A DNA stretch of 64,000 nucleotides from Piscicola geometra (Eukaryota > Annelida > Clitellata > Hirudinida > Piscicolidae), in NCBI GenBank assembly GCA_943735955.1, contig OX030958.1, positions 7,618,126 through 7,682,125 on the forward strand, read 5' to 3'. Of the stretch, positions 1 to 27,654 are shown in pieces. The notes under the pieces are model-generated. The model was not told where the DNA came from. It searched no databases and saw only the letters and a program-made list of their open reading frames with translations. Numbering within the stretch: the first letter of the stretch is position 1; each line of letters begins with the position of its first letter. The position numbers and the translations under genes are program-made.

Positions 1-1021
1 AGTCACGATGAATGTAATGATACTACACTGATTGGTTCTTTTTTTTCTTCTCATTTATCTCCAGAAAAAATTCTCATTTAAACACTTTTTTTATACTTTC
101 AGTTGAATAAACTTAATTTAAAACTTCCGAATAACTTACTAAAAAAAGTACATTATTTTCATAATTTCCATTTATTTCATATATATTTATTAAAAAACTC
201 TAAACACTTAAACTTTGAGAAAAAAAACGAAAATGAGAATTTAATGAATTGATGATCCAAAATAGGAAAACTGTCGAAAACTAAAAGTTAGACCATTAAA
301 TCTATCAAAGCGTGTGGGAGGCGTAAATTTAGCCTTTTAATCTACTAAAGCCTCAGAAGATAAAAGCAAAATAAATGGAAAACTATTAAACTAAAACTTT
401 TCAATATTCATTATTTTGAAGATATCTGAAAAGGCTTCGCCAAGAATACCAAGAAGATTTTTTTCATGAAACAATTCTCAAGATAGAGATAAAAGTAGGA
501 GCTTGACGAATTAGAATTAACAACAAACATAAAAAAAACAATTAATAAAGTTATTTAATCTAAACAATTAAATAATTAAGACATAAAGTTAACGAAGCAA
601 TGAACAACTAGAACAAAGGGGTTCAGCTGTGTCATCAAACCGTTGAGTCGAACACTAAAACATCACCAAAGCCTTCAATAAACCACTGTTTTTGAACACA
701 ACTAGTATTTTAAATAACTACCACCATCATTCCAGCAAATACGTCTGTAAATATTTCAAATAACAGTCAAATCTCACTAACTTCAACTGTCACCGGCAAT
801 ACGTCTCTTTTGAAGCGACTTACAGATCAGCTCAAATATTAAACCACTGCAAACGGAGGCTAGCATACATTTAAAAAACATCCAACAAAGGCTACATAGC
901 TTTAAAATAATATACTTCATCTTCTGCCACAAAATAACAACTACAGCAAGCACAACAACAACTGCAACAACAACACCACCACCAACAACTGTAACAACAA
1001 CTGCAACAACCTCCCTCCACA
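1..1021. other. AT-rich flank, no gene seen
   Basis: AT-rich sequence with no supported coding region. The last 80 bases (about 940-1015) are CAA/CAC-rich and lie directly before the proposed stomatin start codon, so this is probably promoter or 5' UTR. The short minus-strand ORFs at 783-1129 are antisense readings of this CAA-rich tract. Confidence 0.5.
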
Positions 1022-14703
<13,682 letters not shown>

Positions 14704-14731
14704 AAAATACATGTTAAACAAAGTTAATAAG

Positions 14732-14737
14732 AATAAA
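14732..14737 (+). terminator. Poly(A) signal of the stomatin gene
   Basis: AATAAA 29 bases after the stop codon at 14701-14703. It is the first canonical signal in the AT-rich 3' flank. Confidence 0.6.
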
Positions 14738-14739
14738 AC

Positions 14740-17565
<2,826 letters not shown>

Positions 17566-20500
17566 ATGAATTGCCTTTTAAAACCCCTTAATCAATCAGT
17601 CATCACGAATATTTTATTTCAAAGTATACATAAACGTTTTAAAATAATTTACAAGTCGAAATCCGTTGAAAACAATTGTATTATAATGTCATCCGAAGCA
17701 AACTACTGCACCACGAGTGACTTACAACCTCAAATTTGGAACAACAATGCACAAACTTCCGAACCAATGCAAGATCAAGATGGCGAAGACAAGTTGGTGG
17801 AAGAAGGTATGGCGAAGATTAAAAGTCCGAAGAATGTCTTCTATAACCCAGTGCAGGAGTTCAACAGGGATCTGACCATTCTAGTCGCCACCAGACTCTC
17901 CTTGCAAACACCCATTCACAGCCCTTCCAATCTAAAAGTGCAGGCGTTTAAAATAATCGACTCGCTAAATTAATGATTTTTAAAGTATTTTTATTCAATA
18001 AAACCATTTTACATATTTTAAAATAAATTGTACAAACCTATTAAGAAATCGGCTGGCAAGAATGATGGTTCTGCTGAGGCTCACAAGGGCATCAGGATCC
18101 TTGAGGCCTTGGCTGCCACTGGTCTCAGGTCGGTCAGGTTTGCCCTCGAGGTGGGTTCATTTTAATTGAATATATACTGAAACTAATTGTTTAAAATTAT
18201 TATTGCATTTATGATTCATAAAATATTTACTTTTATCAAATTATTTTTAAATAATAAAATAATTTAAATAATATTTCAGATTCTTCAGGCAACAACACAA
18301 CACAACAGGTTCCGAATGTGCAGTGTGTGGTGGCCAATGACTACGACGCCAAGGCTGTGGAGTACGTCAGACGAAATGCCGTCATGAACAAGGTTGAGGA
18401 GTTGGTGAAGGCGAATTGTGGCGATGCATCCCTCTTCATGCACCAGAACAAGAGGTTTGTGCATTGGCTTTGAATAAATTGATAGATTGAATGCAAAGTA
18501 ACTGACAAGTTTCAACTAAAACATTATACAACAAAGTCACATCAAACTTAAAATTTTTCAATATTATTATTGTCATTATTATAATATAATTTTTATTTTA
18601 ATAATTTTATTTAAAACGTGTCTAGCTTCCCGGATCGTTTCGATCTGGTAGACCTTGACCCCTATGGCTCACCAACGCCCTTCCTCGATGCCGCAGTGCA
18701 GTGTGTCGTGGATGGAGGTGGGTGGGGTGGATTTATTCTTTTCTCTCCCACCAATCTACCCAACCCCATCCATAAGCCTCCATTCATCTTTTCATCGCTC
18801 ATTCACCCTTCCACCAGCTTATCTTTTCACCAATCCATGTCACACATCTTACCACACATCCCTCCATCTTACCACACATCCCTCCATCTCACCACACATC
18901 CCTCCATCTTACCACACATCCCTCCATCTTACCACACATCCCTCCATCTCACCACACATCCCTCCATCTTACCACACATCCCTCCATCTTACCACACAGC
19001 CCTCCATCTTACCACACATCCCTCCATCTTATCACACATCCCTCCATCTCACCACACATCCCTCCATCTTACCACACATCCCTCCATCTTACCACACATC
19101 CCTCCATCTCACCACACATCCCTCCATCTTACCACACATCCCTCCATCTTATCACACATCCCTCCATCTCACCACACATCCCTCCATCTTACCACACATC
19201 CCTCCATCTCACCACACATCCCTCCATCTTATCACACATCCCTCCATCTCACCACACATCCCTCCATCTTACCACACATCCCTCCATCTCACCACACATC
19301 CCTCCATCTTACCACACATCCCTCCATCTCACCACACATCCCTCCATCTTATCACACATCCCTCCATCTCACCACACATCCCTCCATCTTACCACACATC
19401 CCTCCATCTTACCACACATCCCTCCATCTCACCACACATCCCTCCATCTCACCACACATCCCTCCATCTCACCACACATCCCTCCATCTTACCACACATC
19501 CCTCCATCTTACCACACATCCCTCCATCTTACCACACATCCCTCCATCTTACCACACATCCCTCCTACCATCCATCCCAACACCACCATGCACCCACCCA
19601 TCCATCCACTCACGCAGGTACCCTCTGCATCACGAGCACCGACATGGCGGTTCTATGCGGCAATGCTGCAGAGACTTGCTTCAGCAAGTATGGAGTGGTC
19701 GGTGTGAGGAGCAAGTGCTGCCATGAACTCGCACTGCGAATCATGCTCAGGTGGGTGGGTGGGTGGTAAATTGGTGATTGGGTGGTTGGGTGGGTGAGTG
19801 GGTGGTTGGTAGATTGGTGATTGGGTGGTTGGTTGGGTGGTAGATTGGTGATTGGGTGGGTTGGTGGTTGGGTGGTAGATTGGTGATTGGGTGGGTGGGT
19901 GGTGAGTAGGTGGGTGGTGGGTAGGTGGGTAGTGGGTAGGTGGGTGGTGGGTAGATGGGTGGTGGGTAGGTGGGTGGTGGGTAGATGGGTGGTCGGTAGG
20001 TGGGTGGTGGGTAGATGGGTGGGTGGGTAGATGGGTGGGTGGGTAGATGGGTGAGTGGGTAGGTGGGTGGTGGATAGGTGGCGACTGGTCAGTTTTAAAT
20101 GAAAATTGCTTTTTAAATGATTTTTTGCTTGATGGTTAATTCTAGAAGCTCGACTTGAGAAATTTTCTATTTATCTTCTCTCCTCCAATCTTTTTATATT
20201 TTCATCAAAAATCATATCATTATTATCTACATCATCATCATCATCTCCCACAGGAGTATAGAGAGTCATGCAAACAGATACTCACGCTACATTGTGCCTC
20301 TGTTGTCACTCTCTGTGGACTTCTACTGCCGTGTCTTCGTGCAGGTCTGTCGCCATTGACGACCGTGTGGTAATTGTGAATTTATTTATTCTTCTTTTGG
20401 TTGCTATATTTATAAATATATTTTTAATTTTAGTATATTTCGTTTCGCTCATTGATTCGCAGTTTTTTTCCTGATCGTTGCAGGTGTTCACGAGTCAAAA

Positions 20501-22409
20501 GGAAGTGAAAAACTCCTGCACGAAACTCTCGCACTTCTTCTACTGCCCGTCCTGCTCCACCTTCCACCTCCACGCCCTTTGCCACAAAACGCCCACCTCC
20601 CCCCTCACTCACAAGTACACGCCATCGACACTGCCATCAGATATTTCAGCCTCTTGTGGCGTGTGTGGAGGGAGGATGGTGATGGCTGGACCGGTGTGGT
20701 CAGATCCGATCCATCATGAGGGCTTTGTGAGGGAGTTGTTGGGTGGCTTGGAGGGTGCACATGCCGATGGTGGGGATAGTAAAGAGGAGTTTAAAGAGAA
20801 AATGAGTGAAACAGATGGTGTGGAAAAGGAACCAGAACCAGAAAAAACAAAAGAAAATGGAACAAACGACCTACAAAAAAGTGACATTTCAGACCAAAAA
20901 ACAGACGAAGAAAACATGAGTAAGGTCTTAAGCGACAAGTTGTCGAAGTTGGCAACGCAGGCGAGGATTCGAGGCATGTTGTCGATGGTGGCGGAGGAGC
21001 TGATTGATGAAGCGCTCTACTACGACTCCGACCATCTCTGTTCCGTGCTGCACTGCACTTGCATCTCGTTCATCGCTTTCAGGTTCGGATTTTGGTTTTA
21101 GTGTGTGGTGTGGTTTGAGTTTTGGGGGGTTTCCAGCTTGGTGTAGTAGTTGTTGGTTCCGGAACTTTAGATTAAGTGATTATTAGTATTTCTAATTAAT
21201 ATTGATTTCGAAAAGGAATCTATTTTTTTTCCAGCACCAATCATGCATCGACCACACTCAAATCAAATCTCATGCATCGACCACGACCACACTCCCACTC
21301 AACTCCATCACCACCACCCTCCCACTCAACTCCATCACCACCACACCACCACGCACAGATCAGCGATCTTGAACGGTGGCTACAAAGTCTCATCGTCTCA
21401 CGCCTGCAGAACCTCCGTCAAGACGAACGCACCAGCCGATGTTGTCTGGGTGTGTGTTTGCAGAGTCCTCAGCTTCTTTTACAATTCTCATTTATTTAAG
21501 TTCTTGTTTACATCTCGTATAACCACAATCGTCTCTAGCATTTCTCATTGGAACACAACCACACCCACCCAGGATATCATGCGGTGCTGGGTGAAAGAAA
21601 ACCCCATTTCTAAAAATAGAAACATCGAAGGAAGCCCCGCCCAACGGATTCTTTCACAACCAATCAAATTCCACGCTGACTTTACGCCCCACCCACTAGC
21701 CAATCCGCCTTCTCGCTCCAAGGGCTTGCTCAGGTGGCAAGTGAACCCGCAAAAGTATTGGGGACCGAAGGTTTGGGGGTAGTGGCGCTGGTAGGGTGAT
21801 GGTGATGATAATTGTTTTGTTTAGGGGAAACAAAATAATATTTTTCAAGTGGAGAGTCATTAAGTTTAAATTGCTCAAATTTGAAATTTATCTTTACTTT
21901 TCTATCACAGCAAAAAGCTACAAGGAAGGAAAAAGACGGAGAAGTCAGAATAAAAGGCAAGAAACACAAGAACCAGCTTCGAGTATTACATATACTTAAG
22001 ATTATTATTTATTATTAATAATAACGACGAGCATTATTCTAGTGGCGTATAATCCGAAAGGGCTTACAGGCCATTGCATATTTTCATTTGCGCCTTTGGG
22101 TTACTAGGGCATTGGTTGCGCTTGAACCTAGGACCTTTCATTATTGGTCAAACTGAGAGTCGTTGCCGACTTGGCTACCCGTTACCAAATTATTCATAAG
22201 ATTAACTCTCAATTAATTGAATATGCATCAAAGCTATTTTTATAGATTCAAATTATTTAATCAATACAAAATTAAACAAAACTTTTTCCCATTTTCGACA
22301 GACACAGGACAAGAGCGAGTACATGTGCAAGAAGGTCAGACTGGCAGACTGTCCGTACGCTGAGAAGTGTGTCTACCAACACGAAGACGACGACACGAAG
22401 ATGTCGTGA
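17566..22409 (+). CDS. TRMT1: tRNA (guanine26-N2)-dimethyltransferase, 11 exons
   Basis: Exons: 17566-17937, 18046-18150, 18309-18454, 18626-18717, 19618-19750, 20254-20344, 20484-21082, 21359-21449, 21573-21770, 21911-21982, 22302-22409; all phases agree, 668 residues, close to the human protein. It makes m2,2G at position 26 of tRNAs. Visible motifs: [14 protein letters not shown] at the N-terminus; SAM-binding [16 protein letters not shown]; catalytic [32 protein letters not shown]; a C-terminal CCCH zinc finger (C-x7-C-x5-C-x3-H). The first 40 residues are basic, lack acids until residue 35 and look like a mitochondrial presequence; Met41 would give a cytosolic/nuclear form, as known for this family. 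Exon 7 carries an acidic insert ([11 protein letters not shown] region). Exon 10 (Lys-rich) is the least certain. Intron 4 is unusual (see findings). Confidence 0.95.
18837..19565 (+). repeat. 20-bp minisatellite filling TRMT1 intron 4
   Basis: About 36 copies of ATCTTACCACACATCCCTCC with C/T and A/T variants (ATCTCACC, CTTATCAC). It is C/A/T-rich on the sense strand, lies just before the exon 5 acceptor and contains no stop codon in any + frame. Confidence 0.95.
19751..20091 (+). repeat. GGGTGGTAGATTGGT/GTGGGTAG repeat at a TRMT1 donor
   Basis: G/T-rich imperfect tandem repeat that starts at the intron 5 donor itself (CTCAG|GTGGGTGGGTGGG). Confidence 0.9.
21243..21356 (+). repeat. CA/CC-rich short repeats before TRMT1 exon 8
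   Basis: Duplicated ATGCATCGACCAC and CTCCATCACCACCACC blocks ending in the acceptor CGCACAG. Complementary in part to the GTGTGGTGTGGTTTGAG near the donor of the same intron. Confidence 0.75.
21996..22185 (-). mobile_element. tRNA-derived SINE (fragment) in TRMT1 intron 10
   Basis: Read on the minus strand there is a RNA polymerase III A box TAGCCAAGTCGG (22166-22177), matching TRGCNNARYNGG exactly, and about 40 bases on a B-box-like GGTTCAAGCGC (22118-22128). A non-tRNA body of about 90 bases follows, then an AT-rich tail (TTATTATTAATAATAAATAA) near 21996-22025. This order is that of a tRNA-related SINE. It lies opposite to the host gene. No second copy was noticed in the window, so family status is inferred. 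A decayed tRNA gene is the alternative. Confidence 0.6.
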
Positions 22410-22469
22410 TGATGATGATGAGAAGAGGGACGAGGAGGGTGATGATGATGATGTCATTTTTGAAATTTC

Positions 22470-22475
22470 AATAAA
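22470..22475 (+). terminator. Poly(A) signal of TRMT1
   Basis: AATAAA 60 bases after the TRMT1 stop. Confidence 0.6.
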
Positions 22476-22479
22476 GTAA

Positions 22480-24416
22480 ATTTGAGTTTATTGAAGGTCT
22501 GATAGATTGATTGAAGGAAGGAAGGAACTCGATGCGTATGTAAGTGAGAATGTATATGACCTGCTTGCCATAAAAGACGGACGCAAGCATTTTGTGGGTT
22601 GCAAGCTTGAAGGGTTTAAATTAGTTTGAAAATTTTCAAGATTTAAGTGGGATTACCATGCTGGAAATGTTAAATTAGAGGGCAAGTTGCATCTATAAAA
22701 TTGGCACTGCTGATTCGATGGATGGTTTATTTTAAAATATACGTCGTGAGGGTTGTTTGGTCGAGATGGCGAGGATGACGACAAGACATGGCGACACCTT
22801 GCATGTAATTCAAAGCGATTCACCGAGTAGGGATGTCGATTCTTCATGCGTTTACTCTTCATAAATGTCCGAATAAATTCTTCAGCGATACGCCATTACT
22901 ATTAGTAATTATAGAATAATTTCTAAATCCTATTTACAGCAGTCTAACGAGACGAGGCAAGTATGCAGCCACCTGTGAAATACCTTGCTATCTTACGCCA
23001 AAGTACACGCACACCTGCATTACAATCCTATCTGACTCGTATCTCAATACCTGTGCTATCTTTTCTCAGAATCGATAATGAACCTAATCTTCAAACTTGC
23101 CTTGTCGAGTGAAAAACTATTGTAAAACTACCGAACAAGAGCATCTGAAGCATCCCAAATGAGGTAATCATTAAGGCTTAACGACCAAAATGGCTCAATC
23201 TCTAGCACGTCCTCTATTTTATCCGTTTCGATTTAAATGCGATAATCTTCTCCACTCACTGAAATAGCAACACAACAATGTAAGGACCACTCGAGCACCC
23301 TTCGAAACACTAGTACAACACCTTTCGACCCCATCTAAAACATCTCCCATATTTATTGAATCATCATCATCACCCACTCACACTCCTCCTTTCCATTCAT
23401 GTCCTGCTTCAACAATACACTCCATGAGAGCACCACATGTCCAATAAAGATTCCTACAGCTACTCTAAGCTCCTCTATGCTTGCAAATTACCAGAAGGTA
23501 AGAAAGCTGGAATAGAATCAGAAGACGTTAGTGGTTACTTGAATGGAATAAGCATACCAAAGAGAAAAAGAGAGATATAATATAATATTTGATATATTTA
23601 TACCTATTTTAATTAATAATATTTATGCCATTATTGATTATTTCAAATATTCTAATATATTGAGCTCTCTGAAGAAAGATATACCGATGATGTTTCAGGA
23701 CTATATATACACTAAGAAGATGCTGAAGCAAAATAATGTTGTAAGAAAGAGCAAAAGTTGAGTATTTATACGCTTATTAAAATCATTTTTGTGATTATTT
23801 TGATAAAATATTAAAAATAAAAACGATATTTATGATTATTATGGTTTGTATGACTTATTATCAACTAGTCAATAAAATAAAATTTATGAATATAATAACT
23901 AGTATATGACATTCAAACAGAGAAAAATATGGTTAGGGAAGTTAGCAAGGATGAAGCCTTAAAGTTTATTAATTATTGCAATCAAATTACAAGATTTCAA
24001 AATAAATGCGAAAAATATATATACCAGTAAAACTGATGAAAATGGATTTTCAGAGCTAAAACAAGTCCCATTAAAAACCATCATCATCATCACATAAACC
24101 CATCGACACCATCCCAATCATTCTCATCAACTCATCATCATCATTCTCATCAACCCATCATCATCATCATCCTCATCAACATCAATCTCATCAACCCATC
24201 ATCATCATCATCCTCATCATTCTCATCAACCCATCATCATCATCATCCTCATCATTCTCATCAACCCATCTTAACCATCATCATCATCATCCTCATCAAC
24301 ACATCATCATTAGTTATCACTGTTCAAAAGCCCTAAACGCATAACCAATCAAAAACATTCAATGAACCGCCATTGAGGCAAAAGCGAACGCAAAAAAGAA
24401 AAAGAAAAAAATAGAA
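22480..24416. other. Intergenic region between convergent genes
   Basis: No gene seen. Mostly AT-rich, with an ATC-rich array at 24095-24308 that probably belongs to the 3' region of the minus-strand gene at 24417. Confidence 0.5.
24095..24308 (+). repeat. CATCAT/CTCATCAACC tandem repeat
   Basis: Units of about 26 bp built of (ATC)4-5, CTCATCAAC and CATTCTC. Just downstream of the minus-strand stop at 24417. Confidence 0.85.
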
Positions 24417-27188
24417 CTAGCTATTATTGAAAGAATTTCTGTTTTTAACTCTGGCAGACAAGTGTTCGCTGTTGTCAAGAAAACTGTGTTCGTGGTAGCT
24501 GTGACTCTGCATCGACTCGTTACTGGGGACTGCATCCTGTTGTTGTTGTTGTTGTTGTTGCTGGTTGTCATAGTGAATGCTTGCCAACCAGTTGTTGACG
24601 CGGTCGAAGACGTCGATGAGTTCGAGGTTGTTGAGGTATTGTACGTCGTCGTAGGTGAAGTGGTGTTGCTTGTCGTATTCCGATTGCTTGTAGTAGAAGG
24701 GGTGGTGGTGGCTGTTGTTGTTGTTGTGGCAGTTGTTGCTGTGGTGGTAGTGGCTACTCGAGTGGTGATGCAGGTGCTCCTGCTGCTGCGCGTACATCTG
24801 GTTGTCGTGGTGATGATGAGGTTGTGGTTGTTGCTGATTCTGGCAGTGGTTGTAGTAGTAGTTGATACGGAAATCACTGTATTTATCGAGAAGCTTTGAG
24901 CTGTACAGTCCTCTCGCTTCGTCATCATCATCATCACCGCCAGTAGCTCCGAGTGGCATGCCTCCTTCATCATCAGCATCAGTACCTCTATTGGAGCGGT
25001 TGTGGGTCAAGTCATGGAGGTTTGACATGGGGTAGGTGGAAATGTCATGTGCGTCACAAACTATCTCGTCATCATCATCATTACCACCTCTTTTAACATC
25101 GTTATCATCGCCGATAACGACATGTATGAGATCATTATCATGTTTGAACATTCTCATTAGGCCATCATTATCACCACTATCTTCCTTCTTTCCACGTTTC
25201 CTAACATTGTTGACGAGTTGACTAAAGTTCAGATTTGAAGGCTCATTAGTATGCATATGGAGCGACTTATTAATATTCATAGCACGTGACTTAGTTGTAA
25301 TAAATTGTTCAGAAGGCCTGTTATCAGCAAGTTCTTGTAGATGAGGTGAAGGATGATAATGATGATGGTGCTCATGATGATGATGCTGATTATTTTCTAC
25401 AATCTCTTTCTTTGACACAATAGAAAGCCTGTTAAATTTTTTTGCATCATCATCATCCTCGTTATCATCATCAGAAGCAGCAGCAGCAGCAGCCTCTATG
25501 GCTTGAGAGTTATGCTGATGATGATGGAATTTGCGGTGATGGTGATGATGGTGGTGATGATGATGATGGATGTGGGCGAGGTTTTTGAAGATGTCGTTGT
25601 TGTGATGCGTTATTGTGTCTTCCTCGTTCCTGCTGTCGCAGTGCTGCAGTCTTCTGACGTCACGATCATCGTTATCAGGAGTATTGGTCGTTTCGGTACT
25701 GAAGATACTTACATCGTAACTAAGAATACTTGGATTATTACTAGGAATACTCGGATCGTTACTAGGAATACTAGGATCATTACTATGGATATGTTTGGAA
25801 TCATCATCATGAGCCTCAGCGCTTGAAAGGTTATTACATTTGGTGCTTAATATATCACATGCTTCAGTGTCGTTGTTGGTGTCTATTGACTTGTTGCCAA
25901 CACTTGCGTAAGGGTTGAGGTTGTTGAGTTTGTTGATGGTGGTGTTGTCGACATTATCTTCATTGCCTGGAGGATGTGATGATGATGATAATCAAAGCAA
26001 TGAGTGAATTGTAAAATACGAAAAGAATTAATGATAGGAAGCCATTTAACTATGTTTTCAAAATGGCATCTTCAATAGACAATAGAGACAAGAAAATATT
26101 CCATTAACCACCCCAAACTGACCAATAGCATTCCATTCTGTCTTGACCTTATCGAGAATGACCTGGTCATTGACGAATGAGAAGTGCTCAAAGGCCGAGA
26201 CCGGCCTATCAGAGAGAGACATCTGTCTGATTGGCAGTCGGTTGCCAAGGTAACTAGGGGCTTGCTTCCAAGGGGGAGTGGCCTCAAGGATGTAGACAAG
26301 TTCGTCAACTAATTCAGCATGGTCATTGTAGTCATTGTTGTTGTTGAGATTGCTGTTGTTGTTGACGTTGTTCTTGCTGAAGAGACTGTTGTATGTGCTG
26401 TCACTTGCAGTGACTGCAGCATTATCACATTCATAATGGTAGTCGTGGTACTTATCTACACTGGATTGGCTATTGTTGTATTTGTTGGAGTACAGACTGT
26501 TGCTGTGGTGGTTGTTGTTGTGCATATTGTAGTTGTTGTTGCAGGCTCTGTCCACCCTCTCGATCACCTCCTCACCCGCACTGCACACATCATCACCCCT
26601 GTAGAGGGTGTGGTCGATGGAGTGGAGGTCTGAGGTGCTCGGGTGGGTGGTGCTGATGGTGGGGGTGGTGCAGACGGAGGGGTTGGTGACGATGAGCTGG
26701 TGGTGGTGGTTGAAGGTGGCTGAGACGTGGCAAGGAGTGAAGAGATTGCTTGAAGAGACGATTGGCAGGTTTTTCGAGGTAAGTATTGGTGGTGGTGGGA
26801 GGCTTGCAAAGTTGGTGAATGTAGGGTTGGCGAAGGTGGGGGGAGTGGCAATGGTGGTGGTGCACACACGGAGGCTCATTATGCTGGAATGGGAAGGCTC
26901 TACAAAACAATTGCCCTGAAGTACATCTAGAATACTTTTCTCTGTAATTGTGACAAAATAATTTTGTAATAACTTTTTTTTCATGAAAAAACTTTTGCAA
27001 AAACAAAATAAATTTTTATATAACGAAATCAATAACCAAGAAAAGTTTATAGATTTATGGAATAATCTATCAATTTGAAACGAAATATCAGCCCATTAAA
27101 TTAATTTATATAATTCGGAAAATAAAATAATTTCCAAATAAAAGTAAAAGTTTAAAAATTATTAATTACCTTTCAATAGTATTTCCAT
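24417..27188 (-). CDS. Unidentified protein with His/Asn/Asp/Gln-rich tracts, 3 exons
   Basis: Proposed exons 27170-27188, 26123-26926, 24417-25966; phases agree and give 790 residues starting MEILLKDVLQGNC. The 27170 donor (AAAG|GTAATT), 26926 acceptor (TTCTAG), 26123 donor (ATTG|GTCAGT) and 25966 acceptor (CTCCAG) are good. I do not recognise the family. The only ordinary-looking segment is about 65 residues at the end of exon 2 (ELVDELVYILEATPPWKQ, YLGNRLPIRQMSLS, FEHFSFVNDQVILDKVKTEW), which could be a short conserved module. The rest is Ser/Thr/Pro-rich, then three imperfect SNDPSIP units, a His-11 run, Ala-5/6, Asp and Gln-9 runs. The 27188 exon may start further upstream, since an acceptor (AACAG) ends at 27206 and the frame is open. 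No transmembrane segment or signal peptide is seen. Coding status is supported by 1.5 kb of stop-free frame. Confidence 0.6.
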
Positions 27189-27189
27189 G

Positions 27190-27573
27190 TCACTTGATAT
27201 GTCCACTGTTTGAAGGCGTCAGCACTATTCTTAATTTTCCATCCAGATAACCACTCCAAACAAGTGTTTTAAAATATCTTTTAAAATCTCTTTTTAGTCC
27301 AATGACTTATAAATAGAAGAGATTGCAGACTTTTTAAGGAGAATATGAAATATATCTTGATCATAGTTGATTTAAATTATGATTTAGTTCGCGTATGTGC
27401 CAAGTTGCTTTCTTCATTGCCTAGCTGAGAGGTTCATTGACGACCTTTTAATTTGTCATTATAAAGCAAACAACTAGTGGTGTTGTTGTTTGTTTGTGGT
27501 AGATACTGTAAAGGTGATAGTAGTAGTTGTAGGGTGATAATAGGTTCTACTATTAGTAGTAGTAGTAATAGAA

Positions 27574-27654
<81 letters not shown>

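Noticed and set aside
18837..19565. CRISPR-like array
   Set aside because: Units are directly abutting with no unique spacers; it is an intronic minisatellite in an animal gene.
24462..24899. Val/Leu-rich + ORF
   Set aside because: Antisense of the His/Gln/Asn-coding exon of the minus-strand gene.
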